A stretch of 64,000 nucleotides of DNA from Mycolicibacterium arenosum (GTDB lineage Bacteria; Actinomycetota; Actinomycetes; Mycobacteriales; Mycobacteriaceae), in contig NZ_JANDBD010000004.1 of assembly GCF_024320865.1 (NCBI RefSeq), positions 434,001-498,000 on the forward strand, written 5' to 3'. Shown piece by piece: positions 27,762 to 35,847 of this stretch. Both the position numbers and the translations under genes were made by a program. Numbering within the stretch: position 1 is the first letter of the stretch; each line of letters starts with the position of its first letter. The notes beneath the pieces were generated by a model. The model worked only from the letters and a program-made list of their open reading frames with translations. It was not told where the DNA came from and did not search any database.

Positions 27762-28247
27762 ATGGCATCAGCGGGGTCGCGTCATGACCTGGAAGAGGTA
27801 CTGAGTCGTCATCGCGCGACGCTGACGCACGACGTCATGCTCGCAACACAGGCATTCGGTGCCCAACACGGCATCGGCAACAGCGAGTTGGCCGCCTATC
27901 TCCACCTCGTGATCGCCGCACAATCCGGCACACCGATCCGGCCGACCGACCTTCGCGACTCGCTGCACCTGTCCGGTGCGGCCGTCACCTACGTCATCGA
28001 ACGACTGGTCGGCAGGGGCTTCGCCCGACGGGTTCCGGACCCGGCCGATCGCCGCACCTACACCGTGGAGGTCACCAGGGCGGGCCGGGACACCGTCGCC
28101 GAGGCCGACGAGCAGACGGATCGACGGGTCCACGCCTCGCTGACCGAACTGTCCGACGACGACATCCACGCCGCCCGCCGGGTCATCGACGCGATGACAA
28201 CCGCGACGAGGAGATTCAGAGCGGATCTGGAAGCGCGCGGCGCCTGA
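27762..28247 (+). CDS. MarR family regulator
   Basis: 161 residues from ATG. The winged helix-turn-helix spans about residues 50-120 (IRPTDLRDSLHLSGAAVTYV as the recognition region; DPADRRTYTVEVT in the wing). The last helix (DDIHAARRVIDAMTTATRRF) closes the dimer domain. The organisation is the same as in the MarR at 13149, and its intact last helix supports the view that the other is frameshifted. No divergent target gene is evident; the neighbours are small secreted proteins. Confidence 0.9.
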   Translation: MASAGSRHDLEEVLSRHRATLTHDVMLATQAFGAQHGIGNSELAAYLHLVIAAQSGTPIRPTDLRDSLHLSGAAVTYVIERLVGRGFARRVPDPADRRTYTVEVTRAGRDTVAEADEQTDRRVHASLTELSDDDIHAARRVIDAMTTATRRFRADLEARGA

Positions 28248-28277
28248 CGCGGACGCCGCGGGCGACCGTGCGTTCGG

Positions 28278-28577
28278 CTACGGAAGCTGGCGGGGCGCCC
28301 CGGCCCACGGGTAGATCCAGTTGGTCGTCACATCGGTGACGCCCACGGAGTCCCAGTACCAGTCGTGGCACACGTTCCAGTCCCAACTGATGACCTGGTG
28401 TCCCGGAATCAGCGGATCACCGGGGCACCAGTGCGTGCAGGTCTGCCCGGCCGGGCAATTGCCTCCGGTGTAGCTCGGCCCCTCCGCCTGCGCTGCGCCG
28501 GCGGTCAGCGCGACACCGGCCAGACCCAGGCCGGCCGACAGCGCGAACGTCGAGATCCATCGCGAAATCATGTTCAT
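28278..28577 (-). CDS. Small secreted protein
   Basis: 99 residues. The signal peptide comprises about residues 1-31, with cleavage after AQA. The mature part has Cys in CPAGQTCTHWC and WNVCHDWYWD and many aromatic residues, suggesting a disulfide-stabilised exported protein. I recall similar mycobacterial secreted proteins, but the function is unknown. The gene converges with the MarR gene and is divergent from the excalibur protein gene. Confidence 0.83.
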   Translation of the reverse strand: MNMISRWISTFALSAGLGLAGVALTAGAAQAEGPSYTGGNCPAGQTCTHWCPGDPLIPGHQVISWDWNVCHDWYWDSVGVTDVTTNWIYPWAGAPRQLP

Positions 28578-28739
28578 GCCCCCTATTTCACACTCCCGGA
28601 CCGGCTACCGATCCCAACTTCGCAGTATGCGCGCAGCGAACTCAATCTCGCGAAGTGCTGGTCTTCGCAAGATCGCTCAGCTAATGTCATCCCGCCGGTA
28701 GTTACGGCACTGTCAATTTCAAGATCACTGGGGGTAAAC

Positions 28740-28934
28740 ATGTTTCGCACAGTCCTCTCCGCTGTCGCGATCGTCATCGCAAGCGTGTGTCTGGCTCCGG
28801 CAGCCGCCGCCGAAGGGCCGTACGCAAACTGCACTCAGGCCAAGGCCGACGGGGCGTACGACATTCCGCAGGACGACCCGAACTACTGGCCGGGCGGCGA
28901 CCGCGACGGCGATGGGATCGCCTGCGAGTCCTGA
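28740..28934 (+). CDS. Small secreted excalibur-domain protein
   Basis: 64 residues from the ATG at 28740. After a signal peptide (cleavage after AAA, about residue 24) the mature 40 residues form an excalibur domain: NCTQAKADGAYDIPQDD, then DRDGDGIACES. The DxDxDG loop is the calcium-binding element of this family, and the two Cys probably form a disulfide. Such domains occur in envelope and nuclease proteins. Confidence 0.88.
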   Translation: MFRTVLSAVAIVIASVCLAPAAAAEGPYANCTQAKADGAYDIPQDDPNYWPGGDRDGDGIACES

Positions 28935-28937
28935 GCT

Positions 28938-30164
28938 TCAGCTCAGCGCAAGCGTCACCGGGCCGCCGGCCGGATGTGTGCGGGTCAGAAGCCTCGACGG
29001 CACCCGGAACACCCGCCCCGGCGACGCCGGCCATGGCAGCGTCCTGCGGCCGATCACCCGGCCATCCTGCCGCGCGACCACCGTCGGCACGCGCACCAGT
29101 TCATCGGTCCACAGCAGCAGTCGGCGCGCTGGCGCCTCGTCACCCTGCCGAAGGAGTCCCGGCGAAACCCACCGCAGCGGGGGGTCGACCAGCAGTCGCA
29201 CTCCCCCGGCGGATTCGACTGCACCACGCAGGTACTCCCGGACTCGACCCGCCACGTGTCGCCCGTCGAGTGCGGCGATGTCGGCGGTGTCGACGGGGTG
29301 CAGGAGGTTACCGGCAGCGAACACCCCTGGCCGACTGGTGCGCAGGCCCGTATCGACAAGCGGCCCAAGCGTTCCCGCGTCCATGACGAGTCCCGCGCTG
29401 CGGGCCAGCTCGTGGTCGGGTATCCAATCGCCGGTCAACACCAGGGTGTCGCACTCGACGACGCGCCGCTCACCGGAGTCGAGGTGCTCGAGTTCGACGG
29501 CCTGCAGGGTCGGCTTGCCGATGATCCGCACCACTTTGGTGCGGGTCGCAACGTCCACACCGAGGAACGGCGACCGCCCGGCCACGGTGAACACCGCGTA
29601 CGACTCCGGCGACGGGTAGGTCGACGTCATCACCGCGGTCTCGCACCCCACGTGTTTGAGCGTCAGCACTGCCGAGTAGCTGACCAGCTCCGCGCCGACC
29701 ACCACCGCCCGACGACCCACCCGCTTGCCCTTGAGGTGCACCAGATTCTGCAGCTGCCCGGTGGTGTAAACGCCGTCGCAGCGGTCGCCGGGAATGAGGC
29801 GGGCGGGCCGGGGTCGCTCACGCGCGCCGGTCGCCAACACCACCGCGCCGGCCTCGACCCGCTGCCGGCCCTCCGGCGAGGTGATCTCCAGCGTGGTGTC
29901 GCCCGCCCAGCCGGTCACCATCGCACCGGTGCGAATCGCGGCACCGGCGGCTACCGCCCGGTCGACGAGCCTGCGCGCGTACGCCGGACCGGAAACGAAC
30001 CTGCGCATGTCCCGTATGCCGTATCCGGGGTGATCGCTGTGCCGAGGGATACCGCCCGCTGCGGCCTCACGCTCGAACACCAGAACGCGCAGACCCGCGC
30101 CCGCGAGCTCGGCCGCCGCCGTCAGCCCCGCCGGCCCACCGCCGACGATGACGACGTCGGTCAT
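28938..30164 (-). CDS. FAD-dependent oxidoreductase (HcnB/GlpB-like)
   Basis: 408 residues from the ATG at 30164, overlapping the upstream stop by 4 nt. The N-terminal FAD fold is VVIVGGGPAGLTAAAELAGA, followed by the pyridine-nucleotide-disulfide-reductase type segments VVLATGARERPRP near 110 and the second dinucleotide fold VGRRAVVVGAELVSYSA; VFAAGNLLHPVDTADIAA closes the FAD site. It is the last gene of an operon with a GlpA-like dehydrogenase, so the two probably form one complex feeding electrons from the substrate to a carrier. Confidence 0.88.
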   Translation of the reverse strand: MTDVVIVGGGPAGLTAAAELAGAGLRVLVFEREAAAGGIPRHSDHPGYGIRDMRRFVSGPAYARRLVDRAVAAGAAIRTGAMVTGWAGDTTLEITSPEGRQRVEAGAVVLATGARERPRPARLIPGDRCDGVYTTGQLQNLVHLKGKRVGRRAVVVGAELVSYSAVLTLKHVGCETAVMTSTYPSPESYAVFTVAGRSPFLGVDVATRTKVVRIIGKPTLQAVELEHLDSGERRVVECDTLVLTGDWIPDHELARSAGLVMDAGTLGPLVDTGLRTSRPGVFAAGNLLHPVDTADIAALDGRHVAGRVREYLRGAVESAGGVRLLVDPPLRWVSPGLLRQGDEAPARRLLLWTDELVRVPTVVARQDGRVIGRRTLPWPASPGRVFRVPSRLLTRTHPAGGPVTLALS

Positions 30165-31543
30165 CGACGCGCTCCCGTCAACAGGTCCACGTACTCCTGC
30201 ACCTCGCCGCCGCAGAAGAATCCCTGGCAGCGACCGTTCATCACACGCGTCCGGCGGCGAAGGCCGTCGAGTCCCGCCGGCGGGATCACCGAGGTGCACG
30301 CATCCCGCAGCTCACCGGCCGTCACCCGTTCGCAGAAGCAGACGATGGCGCCGTACTCGGGATCGCTCGCGATCAGCTCCTCGTCCTGATACGGCCGGGT
30401 GGACGCCTCCCCCAGGTTAGGCATCCGCGGTGGCGCAGGCAGATCGGCGCGCGGCACCAGGCTCAGACCAGCGGCCCGCAACCGTTCGACGGCGTACTCG
30501 CCGATGGCCATTCCCGCGGTCAAACCCGTCGACCTGATACCGCCGACCAGCAGGTAGCGCTGCTCGGGGTCGGCTTCGATGAGGTAGTCGCCGTGATCGA
30601 TCGCCGCGCGCAGACCGGCGTAGGTGGCGGTCACCTCCTCGTCCAGCAGCCCGGGCATGAGCGCGCGCCCCTTCTCGAGGAGGAAATCGAGACCCGACTC
30701 CGACGTCCCGGTGGCCGTGCGGTCCTCGAGATCCTCCGACGTGGGCCCGAGCATCACGTTGCCGTAGATCGTGGGGCTGACGAGCACGCCCTTGCCTCGC
30801 GAGGTCGGCACCGGAAGCACGATCTTGTCGACGAGCGGACGCGCGAGCTTGTCGTAGACGATGAGTTCGCCTCGGCGCGGCGTCACCGTGAACCGGTGGT
30901 GCCCGAGCATCGCGTCGATCAGGTCGGCGCCGAGGCCGGCGGCGTTGACCACCCACCGTGCGGTGACGTCGCCGGCGGACGTGCGCAGCGTCGTGCCATC
31001 CGGTCCCACCTCGACGCCGTCGATGCGATGGCCGGTGAGCAGCCGCGCGCCGCGGGTGACGGCGTCGGTGGCGAGCGCGAGGTTGACCGTCCAGGTGCAG
31101 ATGATCGATTCGTCGGGCACGGTGAGTCCGCCTCGCACGCCCTCGCCGAGGTGCGGCACCATCGCGTATACCGCTGCGCTGTCGACGATCTCGCACCTGG
31201 TGTAGCCGTTGGCCTCCGCCTTCTCCAACAGGGCGGGCAGTGCGTCGAGCTGTTCGTCGTCCCAGGCCACCAGGACGGCCCCGGTGTGCTCGACGGGAAT
31301 TCCGGTGTGCCGGGCGTACTCCGAGAGCTCGTGGTACCCGCGACGGACCAGCGTCGATTCGAGCGTTCCGGGCGTTGCGTCGAAGCCGGTGTGCAGGATC
31401 GCCGTATTGGCCTTGCTGGTGCCGTCGCCCACGTCGTCGCGGGCCTCGAGCAGCGCCACGGACAGCTCGCACCCGGCGAGCTCACGGGCGATCGCGGACC
31501 CGACGATGCCCGCACCGATGACGACGACGTCGTAGTCGGTCAC
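30161..31543 (-). CDS. GlpA-like FAD dehydrogenase with a BFD [2Fe-2S] domain
   Basis: 460 residues from the GTG at 31543, overlapping the kinase stop (GTGA) and preceded by GGCGGAGG. DAO-type FAD fold at the N-terminus (VVVIGAGIVGSAIARELA), substrate domain in the middle, and VGGIRSTGLTAGMAIGEY near 365. The last 75 residues carry a BFD-like cluster domain with CFC...CQGFFC Cys motifs. The build is that of anaerobic glycerol-3-phosphate dehydrogenase subunit A. Next to an FGGY kinase, glycerol-3-phosphate or another polyol phosphate is the likely substrate; this is inference. Confidence 0.88.
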   Translation of the reverse strand: MTDYDVVVIGAGIVGSAIARELAGCELSVALLEARDDVGDGTSKANTAILHTGFDATPGTLESTLVRRGYHELSEYARHTGIPVEHTGAVLVAWDDEQLDALPALLEKAEANGYTRCEIVDSAAVYAMVPHLGEGVRGGLTVPDESIICTWTVNLALATDAVTRGARLLTGHRIDGVEVGPDGTTLRTSAGDVTARWVVNAAGLGADLIDAMLGHHRFTVTPRRGELIVYDKLARPLVDKIVLPVPTSRGKGVLVSPTIYGNVMLGPTSEDLEDRTATGTSESGLDFLLEKGRALMPGLLDEEVTATYAGLRAAIDHGDYLIEADPEQRYLLVGGIRSTGLTAGMAIGEYAVERLRAAGLSLVPRADLPAPPRMPNLGEASTRPYQDEELIASDPEYGAIVCFCERVTAGELRDACTSVIPPAGLDGLRRRTRVMNGRCQGFFCGGEVQEYVDLLTGARR

Positions 31544-32970
31544 GACGGATCCTCCGCCGGGTAGGTGGTGTCTGCGAGAGTACGCCAGCGAGAACGGAAT
31601 TCGGTCGTACGGGCCGCATCCCACTGCGGCTCGTACGTCCACGACGGAGTCCACGACGGCACGACGTCGCGCAGGGCGCGGTCGGGGTGAAGGCTCAGTT
31701 CCGCCAGGGCAGCGGCACCCAGCGCGGTCGCATGCGGCGATGGGTAGACGTCGACGGGCACCTGCAGGACGTCGGCAACCGACTGCATCAGCACGCGCGA
31801 CCGCGTCAGGCCGCCGTCGACCCTCAGCCGCCGCAACGGTTGAGTGTCGGCCTCCATCGCCGTCACCAACTCGGCGAGCTGTCCTGCGATGCCCTGCAGC
31901 ACCGCCAGCACGATGTGGCCGCGCCCGGTCGACAGACTCATCCCGGAAATCGTTGCGGTAGCGCCGGATTGCCACCACGGCGCCGCGAGCCCGGCGAGCG
32001 CCGGCACACACAGCACCCCGGCGGCGTCGGCCGCCGCGACCGAGTCGAGCTCGTGCGCGTCTGCGATCACGCCCAACGTCGTCAGCCATCGCACCGCGGA
32101 GGCCGCCGTGTACACCTGCCCGTCGACGCAGAACGTGTCCGCACCGGCCACCCGCCACGCCACCGACGTCGTCGACCCCGAACTCGATCGCACGGCGTCG
32201 GAGCCGGCGTTGGCCAGCAGGAAGGCACCGGTACCGAACGTGCACTTCGCCATCCCGGCCTCGAGGCACGCCTCAGCCAGCAGCGCGGCCTGCTGGTCGA
32301 CCACCAGCCCGCCGACCGGGATGTCTCCGCCGAACGCCGACGTCGACCCGATCACGACGTCGTTGGCGACGATGGCGGGCATGCGCTCGTCGGCCAACCC
32401 GAAGAGCCCCAGGAGTTCCCGGTTCCAGTCCTGCGCACCCAGGCTCACCACCAGTGACCGGCTCGCCGTCGTGGCGTCGGTGACGAATTCGCCGGTCAGT
32501 TGGTGCAGCAGCCACGTATCCGAGGTCGTGACGACGCCGCCCGACTCGACGTTGCGCCGCAGCCACGCCAGCTTGGGTGCCGAGAAGTACGGATCAAGCA
32601 CCAACCCCGTCTCAGCCGCGAGGCGGTCCGCGTGCTCCGACATCCCGGCGCAGAGCGATTCGGCCCGGCGGTCCTGCCACACCACCGCGTCGGTCAGCGG
32701 CCTGCCGGTGTTCGGATCCCACGCGAGGACCGTCTCGCCCTGATTGGCGAGTGACATCGCGGAGATCGGCCGATTCCCCGCCTCCGCGACCGCTGCCCGG
32801 CCGGTGGCCAGCACCGACTCGAGCAGCTCGCCGGGGTCCTGCTCCACTCCGCCACCGTCCAGGTAACGCGGATGCACCGCGATTTCGGAGACCCCCACCA
32901 CTCCCTCCAAGGGATCCACCACGATGGCCTTCGTGCCGGAGGTGCCCTGGTCGATGGCGAGGACGGTCAC
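31540..32970 (-). CDS. FGGY family carbohydrate (glycerol-type) kinase
   Basis: 476 residues from the GTG at 32970. N-terminal phosphate loop AIDQGTSGTKAIVVD, the catalytic-base Asp in LVVDQQAALLAEA near 245, the second adenosine segment AAPWWQSGATATISG and VDGGLTRSRVLMQ near 390. This is the glycerol-kinase branch of FGGY, though shorter than canonical GlpK (about 500 residues), so the exact polyol is open. Operon with two FAD oxidoreductases and a DeoR regulator, a typical polyol-use unit; no GlpF channel is nearby. Confidence 0.88.
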   Translation of the reverse strand: MTVLAIDQGTSGTKAIVVDPLEGVVGVSEIAVHPRYLDGGGVEQDPGELLESVLATGRAAVAEAGNRPISAMSLANQGETVLAWDPNTGRPLTDAVVWQDRRAESLCAGMSEHADRLAAETGLVLDPYFSAPKLAWLRRNVESGGVVTTSDTWLLHQLTGEFVTDATTASRSLVVSLGAQDWNRELLGLFGLADERMPAIVANDVVIGSTSAFGGDIPVGGLVVDQQAALLAEACLEAGMAKCTFGTGAFLLANAGSDAVRSSSGSTTSVAWRVAGADTFCVDGQVYTAASAVRWLTTLGVIADAHELDSVAAADAAGVLCVPALAGLAAPWWQSGATATISGMSLSTGRGHIVLAVLQGIAGQLAELVTAMEADTQPLRRLRVDGGLTRSRVLMQSVADVLQVPVDVYPSPHATALGAAALAELSLHPDRALRDVVPSWTPSWTYEPQWDAARTTEFRSRWRTLADTTYPAEDPS

Positions 32971-32995
32971 GCCGTCGCGCCCTTCACACCGTCGG

Positions 32996-33763
32996 TCACG
33001 GGCACAGGACCTCACCTCCCGCTTCGCGAATGGCCGCCGCGACGGCGGGTGACGTGTCGGCTTCGGTGATCAGCCCGGTGACCGACGTCAGGCCGCAGAC
33101 CCGATGCGGCGCAATGCGATCCAACTTCGACGAGTCGGCGAGGATGTAGCTGCGTGCACTGTTGGCGATGATCGTGCGCCGGATGTCTACCTCGTCGGGG
33201 TGGTAATCCGTGAGGCCGGCGGCGGCGTCGACCGCTCCTGACGCGATGAACGCCATGTCCGGGTAGAGGTCGGCGAACATGGCCTTGGCGTGGGCGTTCG
33301 AGCACGCGAGGTCGCCACGGCGCACACGCCCACCGGAGACCAGCACGTCGACGCGGGGGCGTGCCGCGAGCTCCGCAGCGACCAGCAGCGAGGACGTGAC
33401 GACGGTGCCGCGGAAATCGTCGGCGATCGCGCGGGCCACCTCCACGGCCGTTGTCCCGATGTCGATGACCACCGTCTGGCCCGCTTCGATCAGCCCTGCC
33501 GCGATCCGGCCCACGTCGGCCTTGGCCTGGTGATTGATCACCGACCGCTCGGAGAAGGACGGCTCCTCACCGGTCCCGCGGTCGGCCACTCTCGCGGCAC
33601 CGCCGTGCACCCGCCGGAGTTCACCGCGGCCCTCGAGAAGCGCCAGGTCCCGGCGCACGGTCTCGAGTGAAACGCCCAGCTTGCTGGCCAGGTCGTCCGT
33701 GCTGACCGTGTGTGCGCCGTTGACCAGCGTGACGATGGCGTCGTGCCGCGCGACCGGGAGCAA
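32996..33763 (-). CDS. DeoR family repressor
   Basis: 255 residues from a TTG at 33763 with AGAGG 7 nt upstream; the upstream in-frame TTG at 33847 gives an uncharacteristic N-terminus. The DeoR helix-turn-helix is STDDLASKLGVSLETVRRDL, followed by the hinge LRRVHGGA and the sugar-phosphate-sensing domain (VVIDIGTTAVEVARAI, LVSGGRVRRGDLACSNA). DeoR proteins respond to phosphorylated sugars or polyols. It precedes the kinase-dehydrogenase genes by 25 bp and probably represses the whole unit. Confidence 0.92.
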   Translation of the reverse strand: MLPVARHDAIVTLVNGAHTVSTDDLASKLGVSLETVRRDLALLEGRGELRRVHGGAARVADRGTGEEPSFSERSVINHQAKADVGRIAAGLIEAGQTVVIDIGTTAVEVARAIADDFRGTVVTSSLLVAAELAARPRVDVLVSGGRVRRGDLACSNAHAKAMFADLYPDMAFIASGAVDAAAGLTDYHPDEVDIRRTIIANSARSYILADSSKLDRIAPHRVCGLTSVTGLITEADTSPAVAAAIREAGGEVLCP

Positions 33764-33850
33764 GCTGTGACCTCTTGTGGGCTTTTGACTGTTGTTGCCC
33801 GCAATTGTGTGATGTTGACCGCGGCTCGTCAACCGGAACCGCGACAACGG

Positions 33851-34201
33851 TCAGCTGCCGCCGCAGCCACCGCCTCCACCACAACCGCCGCCGCCACAAC
33901 CGCCGCCACCGCAGCCGCCGTCGTGTCCGCCGCCGCCGTGGTCCGTTCCGTCGGCACCGCCCTGACCGGCCAGCCACATGCCGCCGGCCACGCCCGCCGC
34001 GCCGCCGGCCCAACCGGCGTCACGCCCGCGGGACATCCGGCTTCTCGGGCTGTGCAGGTCGCCGGACCCGCGTCGGTAGTGCTCGGCCGGCGATGCGTTG
34101 CGATGTCTCACCCAGTCCCACAACAGATATGCCGCGATCGCGACCACGACGAGCGCCAGCGCGCCCAGCGCTCCGAAGAAGATCACGACCCCCGTACTCA
34201 T
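33851..34201 (-). CDS. Small membrane protein with a Gly/Cys-rich tail
   Basis: 116 residues from the ATG at 34201; a TTG two codons upstream is possible. One TM helix at about residues 5-28 (VVIFFGALGALALVVVAIAA), then a short polar stretch. From about residue 60 the protein is glycine-rich and ends in repeated GGCGGGG units with four Cys. I do not recognise a named function. It is divergent from a GRDP-like gene, 46 bp apart, and similar glycine-rich membrane proteins are found with such genes in actinobacteria, to my recollection. Confidence 0.75.
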   Translation of the reverse strand: MSTGVVIFFGALGALALVVVAIAAYLLWDWVRHRNASPAEHYRRGSGDLHSPRSRMSRGRDAGWAGGAAGVAGGMWLAGQGGADGTDHGGGGHDGGCGGGGCGGGGCGGGGGCGGS

Positions 34202-34247
34202 GATCAAAGGCTACGGCCGTCACACCCGGCCGAATAGAGTGCAAATC

Positions 34248-34748
34248 ATGAGATTCCGCCGCCGGGCCCCGATCGCCAGGGCCAATCGCGCGGTAGCCGA
34301 CCTGGTCCTCCCCGACGCCGTCTACAAGACGTGCCCGTGGCAACCGCGGGCCCTCGTCGAGACCGGACTGCGGCAGTGGCTACGATGCTGCGCGGCCGCG
34401 CTGCACGACGGGCAGGTCATCGGCATGCCGTCGCACGCCGTCGACGAGGCCTGGCACGGCTTCATCCTGTGCACCGCGAGGTACACCGCGTTCTGCGAGA
34501 CCGCGTACGGGCGTTACCTTCACCACCATCCCGACGGCGGCGCACCCGACGGTGCCCGGGCACAGGCCGACTCCATGGCCGACCAGTTGCGGCGGACCGT
34601 GATCGCCTGGTCACTCGTCGCGGACCCCGGCGAGGAGTGCGTGCTCTGGGATCTCGACCGGCACGTCGGCGTCGCCGAGCCGTGGGGAATCTGCTCGCGT
34701 CGTGTCGCCGAGATCGACACGGCGATAGCGGGTTTCAGCGAGGACTGA
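34248..34748 (+). CDS. GRDP-like (glycine-rich-domain-protein-like) protein
   Basis: 166 residues from the ATG at 34248. The central segment PSHAVDEAWHGFILCTARYT followed by YGRYLHHHPDG has the pattern of the conserved core of glycine-rich domain-containing proteins (vD..WH..il....Y..fc). It contains several His and Cys that could bind metal. No TM segment. The function of this bacterial family is unknown. It faces the Gly/Cys-rich membrane protein across a short shared promoter region. Confidence 0.78.
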   Translation: MRFRRRAPIARANRAVADLVLPDAVYKTCPWQPRALVETGLRQWLRCCAAALHDGQVIGMPSHAVDEAWHGFILCTARYTAFCETAYGRYLHHHPDGGAPDGARAQADSMADQLRRTVIAWSLVADPGEECVLWDLDRHVGVAEPWGICSRRVAEIDTAIAGFSED

Positions 34749-34752
34749 GTCG

Positions 34753-34941
34753 CTACTTCTTGCGGGCCCGGCCGCCGTACCCGGCGATGGCGATGCCGAC
34801 GAGGGCCACGATCGGTCCGATGATCGACCAGGTAGTGGTGTTGCTCATCGGACTGCCGCCCACCACGCCGAACCCCTGGAGCGCCCACAGCACTCCGAAG
34901 GCCGTGACGACGATTCCGACAACGAGGATGGCGATGCGCAT
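34753..34941 (-). CDS. Tiny two-TM membrane protein
   Basis: 62 residues from ATG. Two hydrophobic segments, AILVVGIVVTAFGVLWALQG (about 3-22) and WSIIGPIVALVGIAIAGYGG (about 38-57), joined by a short Ser/Asn/Thr loop, with a basic end (RARKK). Function unknown. It is convergent with the GRDP-like gene, 4 bp away. Confidence 0.75.
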   Translation of the reverse strand: MRIAILVVGIVVTAFGVLWALQGFGVVGGSPMSNTTTWSIIGPIVALVGIAIAGYGGRARKK

Positions 34942-35037
34942 CCGCCCAGCCTAGCCACCCATCATGTCGCCGCTAAAAGCGTCACATTGCGCTATAAATA
35001 TAAAAATGAGCGGTAAGACTCACGACGAAGGCATCCG

Positions 35038-35847
35038 GTGACGGCCATCGGGATCGGCGCAGACGCCCGACGCAGGCTGTCGGCCCGTCGGACCGCCGAA
35101 ATCGTCGCCGAGGAACTGCGGCGGCAGATACTCGACGGCGAACTCGTCGAGGGCGACCTGCTCCCCCGCCAGGACGTCCTCGTCGACAGGTTCAGGGTGA
35201 GCCTGGTGTCACTGCGTGAGGCTCTGCGGATCCTCGAAACGGAGGGGCTCATCTCCGTTCGTCGCGGAAACCGCGGCGGCGCTGTGGTGCACGCGCCCAC
35301 CAAGTCGTCGGCGGCCTACATGCTCGGGCTGGTGCTTCGCAGCGACTCGGTGGCTCTGACCGATCTCGGACTCGCATTGCAGGAGCTGGAACCGTCGTGC
35401 GCGGCGCTCGCGGCGCAGCGGCCGGACCGGCAGACGACTCTCATCCCGGCGCTCAACGAACTCAACGACCTCACTGCCGAGCACCTTGACGACGGTGCCA
35501 AGTTCACCGAGATCGGCCGCCGGTTCCATCACGAGATCGCTTACGGCTGCGGCAATCACACCATGGCAGTCGTTCTGGGCAGCCTCGAAGCGCTGTGGAC
35601 CGGCCACGAGCGTCAGTGGGCCGAGCAGTCGACCGCACAGGGCGCCTACCCCGCACTCGCCGCGCGTCGGGCGGTGCACGCCTCCCACGTGAAGCTCACC
35701 CAGGCCATCGCCGCGGGCGACGCCGAGCGCGCGCGCCGGCTGGCAGCGCGCCACGTCGCCGACACCCAGAACTACGTCGTCGGCGATCACCCCGAGCAGC
35801 TGATCCAGGCGCTGCCCGCCCAGGTGATCTCGGGAGGCAGGCGTTGA
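35038..35847 (+). CDS. FadR-type GntR regulator (copy 1)
   Basis: 269 residues from GTG. The GntR winged helix-turn-helix is at about residues 18-85 (EELRRQILDGELVEGDLLPR, SLVSLREALRILETEGLISV, RGNRGGAVV). A FadR C-terminal all-helical ligand domain (FCD type) follows; the His in FHHEIAYGCGN probably binds metal. It overlaps the acyl-CoA ligase start (TTGA), so the two are coupled. Strongly similar to the regulator at 38969. It probably controls the ligase/aldehyde dehydrogenase pair in response to an acid or acyl-CoA. Confidence 0.9.
   Translation: MTAIGIGADARRRLSARRTAEIVAEELRRQILDGELVEGDLLPRQDVLVDRFRVSLVSLREALRILETEGLISVRRGNRGGAVVHAPTKSSAAYMLGLVLRSDSVALTDLGLALQELEPSCAALAAQRPDRQTTLIPALNELNDLTAEHLDDGAKFTEIGRRFHHEIAYGCGNHTMAVVLGSLEALWTGHERQWAEQSTAQGAYPALAARRAVHASHVKLTQAIAAGDAERARRLAARHVADTQNYVVGDHPEQLIQALPAQVISGGRR

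Noticed and set aside
30161..32269. 702-residue ORF on the minus strand
   Set aside because: The first 240 residues are a frame shadow of the FGGY kinase; the dehydrogenase starts at the GTG at 31543.
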